Source of the DNA: an uncultured Lachnospiraceae bacterium
Lineage (GTDB): Bacteria > Bacillota > Clostridia > Lachnospirales > Lachnospiraceae
DNA length: 64,000 nt
NCBI GenBank assembly: GCA_944380315.1
Contig: CALWHG010000002.1
Location: 1 to 64,000, forward strand
Direction: 5' to 3'
The position numbers were made by a program, and so were the translations under genes. Of the stretch, positions 34,856 through 44,341 are shown in pieces (the stretch's first letter is position 1; the number at the start of each line of letters is the position of its first letter). Under the pieces are notes generated by a model, which worked only from the letters and a program-made list of their open reading frames with translations, searched no databases and was not told where the DNA came from.

Positions 34856-36151
34856 ATGGACGCTAAACTTATGATAACCCTTGGAGTCCTCTTATTCATG
34901 ATCGTGGGCTTCCTCTGGAACAAGTTCTCCTACGGCGTCATAGCCATGACCTGTGTCATAGTGCTTACGCTCACCGGAGTCATCGACACGGCAACAGCAT
35001 TTTCAGGCTTCAGCAACAACACCACCATCCTCGTAGCCACCATGCTGGTAGTGGCAGGCGCCATCAGCAAGACCAGCCTGGCAGCCAGGATCAGGGCCCA
35101 GATGGCCATCATACAGGGAAAGAGCGGACTTCTGCTGGTGCTCCTCATCATAGCATTTACCGCTGCCCTTACTCAGGTCATGGGTATGACCGCAGTCATG
35201 TCAGTCATGCTGCTTATCATCCAGTCTCTGGACGATGAGAGCGACCTCTGTCAGTCACGTATGCTCTTTGTAGTAGTCGCCACCATATGTGCATGGTTCG
35301 GAAGGATCCCCATAGGCATGGGAGCAGCCCTTCCTCTTACCCAGAATGCTTACTATGAGGGACTTGTGGAGGGACATCCCGAGTATCTCCTCAACATGTT
35401 CGACTACTTCAAGATAGGCATCATCCCCACCGTATGCCTGACTCTTTACACCCTCTTTGCCTGGAAGCTCATACCCAAGACAAAGATCAATGCTGAGGCA
35501 GTATCCACCGGAGCAGGCGCACAGAAGGCAGCTCCCCAGATGTCAAAGGCTCATGAGATCATAGTATTTGCAGTATTCTTTGCAGTCATGATAGCATTTT
35601 TCTTCTCCGGTCAGCTTGGAAACATGCTTTATGCCATCCCTGCACTTGGCATACTGGTGCTGATCTATACAGGAGCCCTTTCCGTAAGGGATGTTACCGC
35701 TACCCTTTCTGGTGACATGGTATTCATGGTAGCAGGCGTGCTCGTCATGTCCTCTGCCCTCAACGCCTCCGGCGCTGACGTATATATAGGAAACCTGGTG
35801 CTCAGCCTCCTGGGTGATAACCCCAGCAGCCTGACAGTCATAACCGTATTCTGCGTGATCACTGTCATCATGACCACCTTCCTGTCAAACAACGGTACCG
35901 TAGCTGTCATGACACCCATAGCAGTCAGCACGGCTCTGGCAGGCGGCATGAACCCCAAGGCCGTAGTACTCGTCATCTTCGTATCAGCCTGCATGGCCAT
36001 AGCATTTCCCACAGGCTGCGCAGCTGCTACCATAGGCTTTGCCGTAGGCAGGGTAAATCCCATACAGATGTTGAAATTTACCATACCCTACCTTATCATA
36101 GCCATAGTATCAGTCATAGTAAGTGCAAGCATCTTCTACCCGGTATACTGA
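34856..36151 (+). CDS. SLC13/ArsB-like ion transporter superfamily carrier, paralogue
   Basis: The polytopic protein of 431 residues is a close paralogue of the carrier at 29880-31172. It opens MDAKLMITLGVLLFMIVGF and carries FGRIPIGMGAALPLTQNAY in the first half and IAFPTGCAAATIGFAVGRVN in the second, where the family has its re-entrant loops. ATG 34856 has GGGAGG eight bases upstream. It is co-transcribed with the esterase at 36198 and divergent from a LysR gene. It is probably a carboxylate carrier. Confidence 0.85.
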   Translation: MDAKLMITLGVLLFMIVGFLWNKFSYGVIAMTCVIVLTLTGVIDTATAFSGFSNNTTILVATMLVVAGAISKTSLAARIRAQMAIIQGKSGLLLVLLIIAFTAALTQVMGMTAVMSVMLLIIQSLDDESDLCQSRMLFVVVATICAWFGRIPIGMGAALPLTQNAYYEGLVEGHPEYLLNMFDYFKIGIIPTVCLTLYTLFAWKLIPKTKINAEAVSTGAGAQKAAPQMSKAHEIIVFAVFFAVMIAFFFSGQLGNMLYAIPALGILVLIYTGALSVRDVTATLSGDMVFMVAGVLVMSSALNASGADVYIGNLVLSLLGDNPSSLTVITVFCVITVIMTTFLSNNGTVAVMTPIAVSTALAGGMNPKAVVLVIFVSACMAIAFPTGCAAATIGFAVGRVNPIQMLKFTIPYLIIAIVSVIVSASIFYPVY

Positions 36152-36197
36152 TACCGCCAAGCGGAAACATTTTGATCGAGATAACAGGAGGACATAT

Positions 36198-37088
36198 ATG
36201 AGCCTTACAAAGGAAGAAAGACAGGAGCTTATAGATGTGCTTGACCGCACAGGCCAGCACAGGAAGGAGGGAGTGGCCCAGAAGGTCATCCCCGAAAAGA
36301 TGTATGCATATACGGAGCTTGTGGACAGGGAAGAAAAGACCATAACTGTGGACGAGTGTCCCGTGCCCTTCCGCATAGTCATCACTAAGGCAAAGGACAG
36401 AGCCGAGGGCTGCCCTCTCCTCTTCAACATGCATGGAGGCGGATTCATATTCAAGCAGGACGGAGACGATGATCTGTTCTGTGCAAGGCTTGCAGCAGAG
36501 CTTCACGCCATAGTAGTAGACATAGATTATGCAAGCTCCCTCGATGATCCCTATCCCGCCGCCTTTGATCAGTGCTACGGCACCATCAAAAAGTACATAG
36601 GCGAGGCCAGAGAGCTGGGAGCAGACCCTGCAAGGACCGCCACTCTCGGACACAGCGCCGGAGGCTGTCTGGTCATGTCCATAGCCCTGAGAGCTAATGA
36701 GACCGGAGATTTCAAGTTGGGCATGCAGGTCATGGACTACGCTGCAAATGACAACTACTTCCCTCTGGTCACCCCCGGCAACGAAAGGTCAAGGGCATTT
36801 TCACTCCTTTATGCCGACGGAGACGAGGAGCTCCTTAAGGATCCCCATGTATCGGCGGTATATGCTACGGATGAGCAGCTTAGGGACATGCCTCGTACCG
36901 TGATCGTCAACGCAGCAAAGTGCCCCTTCTGCGAGATGAATGAGGAGCTTGGCATGCGTATGGAAAAGGCAGGCAACGAGGTGACCATGAAGCGCTTCGT
37001 AAACAGCCGCCACGGCTTCACCATCAGAATGGTGGACGAGTGGGATGAGGCCCAGGATTTCATCATAAGACAGCTCCGCGCCCTTTGA
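36198..37088 (+). CDS. HSL-family alpha/beta hydrolase (esterase)
   Basis: The cytoplasmic hydrolase has 296 residues: LLFNMHGGGFIF (HGGG oxyanion motif of hormone-sensitive-lipase-like esterases), ATLGHSAGGCLVMS (nucleophile Ser) and NSRHGFTIRMVDEW (catalytic His), with an acid likely between. ATG 36198 has AGGAGG seven bases upstream. It follows the SLC13-type carrier by 46 bp. It is the same kind of partner as in the two other carrier modules, but belongs to a different esterase subfamily from those at 17239 and 31209. Confidence 0.9.
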   Translation: MSLTKEERQELIDVLDRTGQHRKEGVAQKVIPEKMYAYTELVDREEKTITVDECPVPFRIVITKAKDRAEGCPLLFNMHGGGFIFKQDGDDDLFCARLAAELHAIVVDIDYASSLDDPYPAAFDQCYGTIKKYIGEARELGADPARTATLGHSAGGCLVMSIALRANETGDFKLGMQVMDYAANDNYFPLVTPGNERSRAFSLLYADGDEELLKDPHVSAVYATDEQLRDMPRTVIVNAAKCPFCEMNEELGMRMEKAGNEVTMKRFVNSRHGFTIRMVDEWDEAQDFIIRQLRAL

Positions 37089-37194
37089 TCAGGTGCTCTG
37101 TCAGGGTCTGATGATCTGATGATTGGATGATATAGTAATTTGATCTGGTGACCTAGCGGTAATATATATCCGTAAATTGGATCAAATAAAGAAT

Positions 37195-37240
37195 AGGAGT
37201 GTTGCAAAATCATCAAAAATGATGACAGAGCAACGCTCCT
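37195..37240. terminator. Stem-loop between convergent operons
   Basis: AGGAGTGTTGC and GCAACGCTCCT pair with one G-T mismatch around an inner ATCATC/GATGAT stem. Only a weak T-rich tail follows in either direction. It lies between the esterase and the ABC ATPase gene and probably serves both. Confidence 0.6.
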
Positions 37241-37257
37241 TCTTGGTTCTTAAACAG

Positions 37258-38427
37258 TCAAAATTCCAAATTATGTCCGTCTTTTCCAAACAGATGTACC
37301 AGCTTTCCGGAAAAAATAAAGGATATCTCATTTCCAATGGATAATTCTGAAAGCTCTATACCCGGAAGATCTACGGTCTGGACTATGATTATGCCCTCCT
37401 TTCCGCAGGCATTTACATGAAGATGGACGGCACTTCCCATCATCTCCGCAACCTCTATGCGTCCCTTAAGACCCGCACTTTGCTTTGGCGCAAGCTCCAC
37501 ATGCTCTGGCCTTATGCCAAGGGTCACCTGCTGGGGCTCTACGCCCTGCTCCCTCAGGTTTTTCTGCTTTTCCTCTGAAAGCTCCACCCTAAAACCATTC
37601 ACATCAACAATATAGACTCCATCAGGTCTCCTTATGAGCTCTGCATCATAAAAATTCATCTGAGGCACACCTATAAAGCCAGCTACAAACTGGTTCCTGG
37701 GATGATCAAATACCTCCTGGGGAGTACCCACCTGCTGGATGACCCCATCCTTCATGACCACTATACGATCCCCAAGGGTCATGGCCTCTGTTTGATCATG
37801 AGTCACATATATAAATGTAGTATTTATACGCTGTCTAAGCTTAATGATCTCCGCCCGCATCTGATTTCTCAGCTTGGCATCCAGATTTGAAAGGGGCTCA
37901 TCCATTAGAAGTACCTTTGGCTCTCTGACTATGGCCCGGCCTATGGCTACACGCTGTCTCTGGCCTCCTGAGAGGGCCTTGGGCTTACGATCCAGATACT
38001 CCGTTATGCCAAGTATCTCTGCAGCCTGCTCCACTCTTTTCTTTATCTCCTCCTTGGGCACCTTGTGAAGCTTAAGGGGAAATTCCATATTGCCTCTCAC
38101 AGTCATATGAGGATATAAAGCATAGCTCTGAAATACCATGGCTATGTCTCTGTCCTTTGGAGGTATGTCATTTACAAGCTTATCCCCTATGTAGATCTCG
38201 CCTCTGCTTATCTCTTCCAGCCCGGCAACCATACGAAGGGTAGTGGATTTTCCGCAGCCCGAGGGACCTACCAATACTATGAACTCCCTGTCCTTTATGT
38301 CGAGATTGAAGTCCTGCACAGCAAGCACTCCCTCCTCCGTGACCTTAAGATTGCTTTTCGATCCGTGCTTTTTCTTTTCAGTATTTGGATAGACCTTTTC
38401 AACATTTTTTAAGCTGACTTCAGCCAT
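37258..38427 (-). CDS. Oligosaccharide ABC importer ATPase (MsmX/UgpC/MalK type)
   Basis: The protein has 389 residues: Walker A GPSGCGKST, Q-loop FQSYALYPHMTV, signature LSGGQRQRVAIGRAI, Walker B VLLMDEPLSNLD and VTHDQTEAMTLGD, then a C-terminal OB-fold regulatory domain (TLGIRPEHVEL). It powers carbohydrate import for the maltodextrin-type permease upstream and might serve several importers, as MsmX does. ATG 38427 has AAGGAGGAG upstream. It is the last gene of a leftward six-gene operon. Confidence 0.95.
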   Translation of the reverse strand: MAEVSLKNVEKVYPNTEKKKHGSKSNLKVTEEGVLAVQDFNLDIKDREFIVLVGPSGCGKSTTLRMVAGLEEISRGEIYIGDKLVNDIPPKDRDIAMVFQSYALYPHMTVRGNMEFPLKLHKVPKEEIKKRVEQAAEILGITEYLDRKPKALSGGQRQRVAIGRAIVREPKVLLMDEPLSNLDAKLRNQMRAEIIKLRQRINTTFIYVTHDQTEAMTLGDRIVVMKDGVIQQVGTPQEVFDHPRNQFVAGFIGVPQMNFYDAELIRRPDGVYIVDVNGFRVELSEEKQKNLREQGVEPQQVTLGIRPEHVELAPKQSAGLKGRIEVAEMMGSAVHLHVNACGKEGIIIVQTVDLPGIELSELSIGNEISFIFSGKLVHLFGKDGHNLEF

Positions 38428-38490
38428 AGTTAGCTCCTCCTTAAACAAAATCCAAGTGCCTGTATATCTTTTTAAACCCATCATCTAGGC

Positions 38491-39972
38491 TTAAAGTCTT
38501 TCATATATATACATCTGCCTATATATCCTTTCCGCAAGCTCCGGTCCATAGGAGCCCGGCAAGGCTCTCCAGGTCCAGTTTCCTCCAAGAGTAGAAGGGG
38601 TGTTCATCCTTCCCTCTGGTCCAAGCCCTAGGAGATCCTGCATCTGTACTATGGCAAGTCCCGCATGACTTGCCCAGATCGCACGCATCATGCCCCAGTT
38701 TTCGCCTTCTGCCCTATCCGGATGTATATACTCTCTTGCCAGCTCCACATCCGCAGGTATAGCCGTGGAAGTCCATCCAAGAGCAGTGTCATTGTCATGT
38801 GTACCTACATAGGCTACACAGTTTCTGGGGTAGTTGTGAGGCTGATACATGCGGCCTCCTCCATCCCTGCTGTCAAAGGCAAACTGCAGGACCTTCATGC
38901 CTGGAAAGCCAGTATCTGAAAGCAGCTTTTGCACTTCTGGAGTGATAAACCCAAGATCCTCAGCTATGATAGCTTTCTTACCCAGACTTTCCTCAAGTCT
39001 CTTAAAAAAATCTAACCCGGGACCCTTTTCCCAGTTTCCGGATCTGGCATCCATGGACACCCTGTCTATGGCATAATAGGATTCAAATCCACGAAAATGG
39101 TCTATGCGAAGCACATCATAATATCTAAGCTGATGTCCTATGCGTTTTATCCACCAGTCATATCCATCATTTTTCATGCGTTCCCAGTCAAAAAGCGGAT
39201 TGCCCCAAAGCTGTCCTTTTTCCGAAAAGCCATCCGGCGGGCAGCCTGCCACCTTCACCGGTCTAAGCTCTTCATCCATCTGGAACTGTTCAGGGTGGGC
39301 CCATACATCGGCACTGTCCTCAGCCACATATATGGGTATATCGCCTATGATGGATATACCTAACTCTCCTGCCCGATCATGCAACCTCTGCCACTGGATG
39401 AAAAAAAGATACTGAAGACCTGCCCAGAAAGCTATGTCAGCCTTTAACTCAGCCCTTCCTTTTTCTATCGCTTCCTTTTTCCTTTTTTTTATTTCAGAAG
39501 GCCATTCATGCCAGGGTTTGCCTCCATATCTGTCTTTAAAGGCCATAAAAAGAGCATAATCAGGAAGCCAGTCCGCCTCATTTTCAAAAAAAGCTTCCAG
39601 CTCCTCAGATTTTCTTTCCAAAAGCTTTTCTATTGCCTTACGAAGCAGTCGGAATCTTTCCACATACATGATGCCATAGTCTACCCTTCCAGGATCTTCC
39701 CCCCAGTTTATATTCTCATAGTCTGAGGGAACAAGTAGGCCCTCCCTGCTCAGCTCATCAATATCTATAAAATATGGATTTCCCGCAAAGGCTGAGAAGG
39801 ACTGATAGGGCGAATCACCGTAGCCTGTGGGCCCTATTGGCAGTACCTGCCAATAGCTCTGTCCAGCCTCATGCAGAAAGTCAAGGAACTCGAAGGCCGC
39901 TTTGCCTAAGGACCCTATACCCCATTTTGAGGGTAAGGAGCTTATGGACATCAGTACTCCCGCCTTTCTCAT
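38491..39972 (-). CDS. malQ: 4-alpha-glucanotransferase (amylomaltase)
   Basis: The GH77 enzyme of 493 residues transfers 1,4-alpha-glucan segments between maltodextrins and releases glucose. Visible motifs are SISSLPSKWGIGSLG, QVLPIGPTGYGDSPYQSFS, DIPIYVAEDSADVWAHPEQF, VLRIDHFRGFESYYAI (nucleophile Asp), IIAEDLGFITPEV (acid/base Glu) and YVGTHDNDTALGW. Its ATG overlaps the LacI regulator stop by 4 bp. It shows that the ABC importer in this operon handles malto-oligosaccharides. Confidence 0.97.
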   Translation of the reverse strand: MRKAGVLMSISSLPSKWGIGSLGKAAFEFLDFLHEAGQSYWQVLPIGPTGYGDSPYQSFSAFAGNPYFIDIDELSREGLLVPSDYENINWGEDPGRVDYGIMYVERFRLLRKAIEKLLERKSEELEAFFENEADWLPDYALFMAFKDRYGGKPWHEWPSEIKKRKKEAIEKGRAELKADIAFWAGLQYLFFIQWQRLHDRAGELGISIIGDIPIYVAEDSADVWAHPEQFQMDEELRPVKVAGCPPDGFSEKGQLWGNPLFDWERMKNDGYDWWIKRIGHQLRYYDVLRIDHFRGFESYYAIDRVSMDARSGNWEKGPGLDFFKRLEESLGKKAIIAEDLGFITPEVQKLLSDTGFPGMKVLQFAFDSRDGGGRMYQPHNYPRNCVAYVGTHDNDTALGWTSTAIPADVELAREYIHPDRAEGENWGMMRAIWASHAGLAIVQMQDLLGLGPEGRMNTPSTLGGNWTWRALPGSYGPELAERIYRQMYIYERL

Positions 39973-41006
39973 AACTTTCCTCCTGTTATACCATCGTCTT
40001 CTTCCATTCTTTTTACGCTTTCTCCTTTTATAAGTTCAAAAGCAACTCTTTCATGCACAGGATCCACATTATAATTTATGGATTCAAGGAGCTTCTTTAC
40101 CCCCAACTCAGCCAGCTGCTCCGTATCCTGCCTTATGGTGGTAAGTCTGGGCATGCTATACTGCGAAAGAGCTATGCCGTCATATCCCACAAGAGAAATG
40201 TCTCCCGGCACAGAAAGTCCCTCATCATAGATAGCTCTCATGGCTCCTATGGCTATAACGTCTCCAAGAGCGAAAATAGCGCTTAAGTCCCTGCAGCGTC
40301 CAAGAAGCCTTCTTGTCGCCTCATAGCCCTCTCCCAGAGAATAACGGCAGGGCTCATAGCGTTCTGCCCTATCAAAGGTCATGCCATGCTTTTCAAGGCT
40401 ACGCTTTACTCCTAAAAGCCTTCTGAAGCTTATCTGATCTACAGAAAGATTTCCTCCTATGACTCCAATTCTTCTATGTCCACAGGAATATAGATAATCT
40501 ATCACCTGCTCCGAAGCTTCTGTATCATCCGTGGAGAAGCTTGAAAGATTTACATATTTCAGCTCCTCCCCACTGTTTGTCAAAAGTACACAAGGCACAT
40601 GAAGCTCTCCAAAGCTCTTTCTGAAGTATTCCAGATCTCCTCCCAAAAATATGAATCCCCTGGGCCTACGCTGTCTATATATCTGAATGGCATGGGATAC
40701 CTCGTCCGCATCCTCATCCAGATAATCGGCAAACACCTCCTCGCCGCATGCGGTGATCTTCTTCTGTATACGTTCAAGTATGTCTGAAAACAGCATATTC
40801 TGTGAGCCCTTTACCAGTATGGCTATGGCTGAGCGCTGTCTCATCTTGAGATGCCTGGCATTTGAGTTTGGCTCAAAGCCCACCTCCTTTACTACGGAAA
40901 GTATCCTTTCCCTTGCGGCTTTGCTCACATCCGGATGATTGTTAAGCACCCGGGAGACAGTGCCGAGGCTGTATCCTGAAAGCTTCGCTATATCTTTTAT
41001 GGTCAT
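39969..41006 (-). CDS. LacI-family regulator of the maltodextrin operon
   Basis: The protein has 345 residues with HTH TIKDIAKLSGYSLGTVSRVL at the N-terminus and a type-1 periplasmic-binding effector domain (AIFALGDVIAIGAMRAIYDE, SLVGYDGIALSQY). ATG 41006 is chosen over GTG 41015 because GGGAGG is eight bases upstream of it. It is encoded inside the operon it probably controls. A 24-bp tandem operator made of two GGAAAYGTTTCC units sits just downstream of the operon promoter and suits a LacI-type protein. Confidence 0.92.
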   Translation of the reverse strand: MTIKDIAKLSGYSLGTVSRVLNNHPDVSKAARERILSVVKEVGFEPNSNARHLKMRQRSAIAILVKGSQNMLFSDILERIQKKITACGEEVFADYLDEDADEVSHAIQIYRQRRPRGFIFLGGDLEYFRKSFGELHVPCVLLTNSGEELKYVNLSSFSTDDTEASEQVIDYLYSCGHRRIGVIGGNLSVDQISFRRLLGVKRSLEKHGMTFDRAERYEPCRYSLGEGYEATRRLLGRCRDLSAIFALGDVIAIGAMRAIYDEGLSVPGDISLVGYDGIALSQYSMPRLTTIRQDTEQLAELGVKKLLESINYNVDPVHERVAFELIKGESVKRMEEDDGITGGKL

Positions 41007-41039
41007 TTTCGGCACCTCCCTTCAAAATCCGTTTTTCTG

Positions 41040-41882
41040 TCAACCCTTTACAGCACCTGCCACTACTCCCTTTATGATATATTTCTGGCCTATAAGGTAA
41101 ATGATTATAATAGGGAGTATGGCCAGCATGATACAGGCCATCATGGGGCCCATCTCTACCCTTCCATAGCTTCCCCTGAAAAACTGTATCAGCATGGATA
41201 TGGTCCTGTATTTATTTATATCAAGTATCAAAGTGGGGAGCAGATAATCGTTCCAGATCCACATGGCCTCCAGTATGGCCACCGATATCATGGTCGGTCT
41301 CAGCAAAGGAAGCACTATATGAAAATAGGTCTGCAAAGGATTGCAGCCGTCTATCATGGAAGCCTCCTCTATATCCACAGGAACACTCTTCATAAAGCCG
41401 CAGAACATAAATACCGCAAGTCCGGCTCCAAAGCCCAGATATATGACCCAGAGCACCCATGGAGTATTGAGCTTAAGGGTATCCGCCATGGATGAAAGGG
41501 TAAACATGACCATCTGAAATGGTACTACCATGGAAAAGGCACAAAGCAGATAAAGGGCCTTCGTCACCTTAGTATGTACCCGAGTTATGTACCAGGCAAA
41601 CATGGAGCAGAAGATCAATATGGCGCACACTGAGGTCACTGTAATAAAAACTGTATAAAACAGGCTTGCCAGAAATCCCTGGGTCCCTATGGCATTTTCA
41701 TAATTGGCAAGTCCCGCAAATGTCTCCTCTGTCGGAAGATCAAATGCGGTGCCGGTGCTTATGGCACTTTCCACTTTTAGAGAGTTCATGAGCACCATAA
41801 ATATGGGATACATATAAATGACGGAAATGATCGTCATGACTATGCTCCACAGTCTGCCCTGACGCCTTGCCTGCTTTCTCAT
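41040..41882 (-). CDS. Oligosaccharide ABC importer permease, MalG type
   Basis: The membrane protein of 280 residues has about six hydrophobic segments and the EAA motif (EEASMIDGCNPLQTYFHIVL). It starts at ATG 41882, overlapping the MalF-type stop by 4 bp, with GGAGG in the end of that gene. With the MalF-type protein it forms the membrane channel for maltodextrins. Confidence 0.94.
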   Translation of the reverse strand: MRKQARRQGRLWSIVMTIISVIYMYPIFMVLMNSLKVESAISTGTAFDLPTEETFAGLANYENAIGTQGFLASLFYTVFITVTSVCAILIFCSMFAWYITRVHTKVTKALYLLCAFSMVVPFQMVMFTLSSMADTLKLNTPWVLWVIYLGFGAGLAVFMFCGFMKSVPVDIEEASMIDGCNPLQTYFHIVLPLLRPTMISVAILEAMWIWNDYLLPTLILDINKYRTISMLIQFFRGSYGRVEMGPMMACIMLAILPIIIIYLIGQKYIIKGVVAGAVKG

Positions 41883-42730
41883 TGCTGCACCTCCTTCTCC
41901 TTGGTCATCTTAAGCTGTATGAGTGATATGACCACTACTATCAGGCAGAAAATGACCGCCTTGGCCTGGCCTATGCCCCTCCACTGAGGACCTGAGCGTC
42001 CATAGAAGGTATAATAAATATTATATGCCAGAAGCTCTGACTGATGTGCAGGCTGTCCCCCCGTCAGCGCCATATTCTGATCGAAGAGCTTAAAGCTGTT
42101 GGTGATAGTAAGGAACAGACAGATGGTTATAGAGGGCATGAGCATGGGAAGCTTTACTTTAAAGAAGGTCTGCCATTTAGTGGCTCCGTCTATCTCCGCT
42201 GCCTCTATCAGGCTATCCGGTATGCTTTGAAGGCCTGCTATGTATATGATCATCATATAGCCTATCTGCTGCCAGCACATAAGTATGACCAGTCCCCAAA
42301 AGCCAGCTGTAGCATCCAATGCGAGCAGAGGTCTCTCCAATATGGTCAGCACACAGTTAAGCAATATCTGCCATATATATCCAAGTACTATGCCGCCTAT
42401 AAGATTTGGCATAAAAAAAACTGTGCGGAAAGCATTGCGCCCTTTTATGGCACTGGTAAGTACCAACGCCACTGCCAACCCTCCAAGATTTATGGCTATG
42501 GTGCTGACTACTACAAAGGCACAGTTATACCAAAATGCATGGCTGAAGGTGGCATCCCCAATTGCCGTAGCATAGTTGGATATACCTATAAATGTAGCAT
42601 CCCTTACAGTGGTAAATCGGCAAAAGGACAGATACACTCCCTGTATAAAAGGGATTATAAATCCTATGAGGAATGCAAGCAGTGTCGGAAGTAAAAATAT
42701 GGGCCAGTATTTTTTGATGGCTTTCTCCAA
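41879..42730 (-). CDS. Oligosaccharide ABC importer permease, MalF type
   Basis: The membrane protein of 283 residues has about six hydrophobic segments and the EAA motif (EAAEIDGATKWQTFFKVKLP). The start codon is TTG at 42730, with GGGAGGAG seven bases upstream; no ATG is available nearby. It lacks the extra N-terminal segments of enteric MalF, as usual in Firmicutes. Confidence 0.94.
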   Translation of the reverse strand: MEKAIKKYWPIFLLPTLLAFLIGFIIPFIQGVYLSFCRFTTVRDATFIGISNYATAIGDATFSHAFWYNCAFVVVSTIAINLGGLAVALVLTSAIKGRNAFRTVFFMPNLIGGIVLGYIWQILLNCVLTILERPLLALDATAGFWGLVILMCWQQIGYMMIIYIAGLQSIPDSLIEAAEIDGATKWQTFFKVKLPMLMPSITICLFLTITNSFKLFDQNMALTGGQPAHQSELLAYNIYYTFYGRSGPQWRGIGQAKAVIFCLIVVVISLIQLKMTKEKEVQQ

Positions 42731-42773
42731 GTTCTCTCCTCCCTTCCTGTAAAATGATCATTTTATAACAAAT

Positions 42774-42806
42774 GGGCAGGCCGCAGATTTATGCAGCGGC
42801 CTGCCC
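42774..42806 (-). promoter_or_regulatory. Stem-loop between maltodextrin binding-protein and permease genes
   Basis: GGGCAGGCCGC and GCGGCCTGCCC form an 11-bp perfect stem with an 11-base loop. No T-run follows on the leftward strand apart from TTTGTTATAAAAT, so partial termination or message protection are both possible. Confidence 0.7.
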
Positions 42807-42862
42807 GGACTATCATGAGTCCCAAGAGGGACGCTCATCAAGCCTGTATCAGTTGGTAAAGA

Positions 42863-44260
42863 TCAGCCATTTGCAAGAGTATATTCTGCTGCCCAGTTAT
42901 CTACGAAAGCAGATACTACCCCTGCCCAGTTAGCATCGGTCTGATCAGCCGCATATACTGAAAGAGCTGATCCCAGCATATTCTTCCACTCCTCTGAAGG
43001 CATGGTGGTAAAGTTCCAGCTTACAGGGGTCTTGCCCTCAGCAGTCATACTTGCATCAAGAGCCACAAACAGGTTCGTGGATTCGGGAGCCTGCTTGAAG
43101 GGGATGGCAAATGCCATGCCTGCTCCGCCTGAAGGCATAGCGCCCTCTCCGCCTGTCATGGCCTTAAGAGCAGCCTCATCTGTTACACACCATTCCATAA
43201 AATCAAGGGTAGCCTGAATATCTGCCTCGTCAGCATTTTTATTGATGCACCAATAGTTCTCACTGCCTGTGCAAAGGCCCTGGTTAGCCTCATCTCCAAC
43301 TCCAATGTAGATCGGAATCATGGTAACGTCATCATCTGTAAATTTACCTTCTCCCACTACATTTGCATATTCCCAGGAGCCATTCTGATAAAATACTGCT
43401 TCACCATTTACGAACTCATTAAGGGAGTCATTGGCTGTCTTGGCTGTCAGTTCAGCGGGATCACAGGTAGCATTGTTGATATAAAGATTCCAGATGTTCC
43501 TGTAGTTATCAAGATAGGTTCCTTCTATGGCGTCAGTTGAGCTTATACCCTTATCCTTATACTCAAAGTATATGGGAAGGTTTGCCAGATGAGTCTTAAA
43601 GCGCCAGTCTGAGGAGCTGTCCATACCTGCAGAGGTAAATGCTGAAAAGCCCAGCTCGTCCTTACGTGCGGTTATATCCTCGGCAACCTTTTTAAGATCT
43701 TCAAAGGACTTAATATCATCTACCGTATAGCCAGCCTCTGAAAGCAAGGTCTTGTTTGTAATAATGCCGTAGGACTCTATAACATAGGCTATGCCATAGA
43801 CTGTATCTCCTTCCTTCAAGGCATAGTCATCACTGGTAAGCTCCCCGTATATGCCGCTGCCTGCAAGATCATAGCAGTAATCCTTCCAGTTGTTGAGTCC
43901 CACAGGACCGTTTACCTGGAACATGGTAGGTGCATCCGATGAAGCCATCTCACTCGTGAGCATAGTCTCATAGGTTCCGGAGGCTGCGGTAGTCACCTTG
44001 ACAGGAACTCCCGTGGCCTCTGTATACATCTGTGCCATCTCCTGCCACTGTGCATCCTGCTCCGGTTTAAAATTCAGATAATAGACTGAGCCTCCCTCAG
44101 CGTCCGCTGCAGCCTCCTCTTCAGCTGATTTTTCCGTATCCGCTGCAGCCTCCTCAGTCTCAGCAGCTGCTGTTGTCTCACCTGATGAGCCTCCGCAGCC
44201 TGAAAGTGCAGCTATGGAAAATGCCGCAACCGTACTCAATGCCAATAATCTTTTTTTCAT
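42863..44260 (-). CDS. Oligosaccharide-binding lipoprotein (extracellular solute-binding family 1)
   Basis: The lipoprotein has 465 residues: signal MKKRLLALSTVAAFSIAA, lipobox LSGC, an acidic Ala/Glu linker to about residue 55, then a family 1 solute-binding fold (VYYLNFKPEQDAQWQEMAQ; FVNGEAVFYQNGSWEYANV). It captures maltodextrins or a similar oligosaccharide at the cell surface. ATG 44260 has GGAGGAGG upstream. It is the first gene of the operon, under the operator at 44303-44326. Confidence 0.94.
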   Translation of the reverse strand: MKKRLLALSTVAAFSIAALSGCGGSSGETTAAAETEEAAADTEKSAEEEAAADAEGGSVYYLNFKPEQDAQWQEMAQMYTEATGVPVKVTTAASGTYETMLTSEMASSDAPTMFQVNGPVGLNNWKDYCYDLAGSGIYGELTSDDYALKEGDTVYGIAYVIESYGIITNKTLLSEAGYTVDDIKSFEDLKKVAEDITARKDELGFSAFTSAGMDSSSDWRFKTHLANLPIYFEYKDKGISSTDAIEGTYLDNYRNIWNLYINNATCDPAELTAKTANDSLNEFVNGEAVFYQNGSWEYANVVGEGKFTDDDVTMIPIYIGVGDEANQGLCTGSENYWCINKNADEADIQATLDFMEWCVTDEAALKAMTGGEGAMPSGGAGMAFAIPFKQAPESTNLFVALDASMTAEGKTPVSWNFTTMPSEEWKNMLGSALSVYAADQTDANWAGVVSAFVDNWAAEYTLANG

Positions 44261-44302
44261 GTTCCTCCTCCTTTTGGTTTTGTAGGCGTTTTCCAAATAT
44301 AT

Positions 44303-44326
44303 GGAAATGTTTCCGGAAACGTTTCC
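44303..44326 (-). promoter_or_regulatory. Double LacI-type operator of the maltodextrin operon
   Basis: Two adjoining 12-bp units, GGAAATGTTTCC and GGAAACGTTTCC, sit within a 32-bp near-perfect palindrome (44299-44330, one mismatched pair). The site begins some 10 bp downstream of the predicted transcript start, a repressing position. The second unit also resembles a CcpA cre site, so catabolite control is an alternative. Confidence 0.75.
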
Positions 44327-44341
44327 ATATCGATTAAAATA

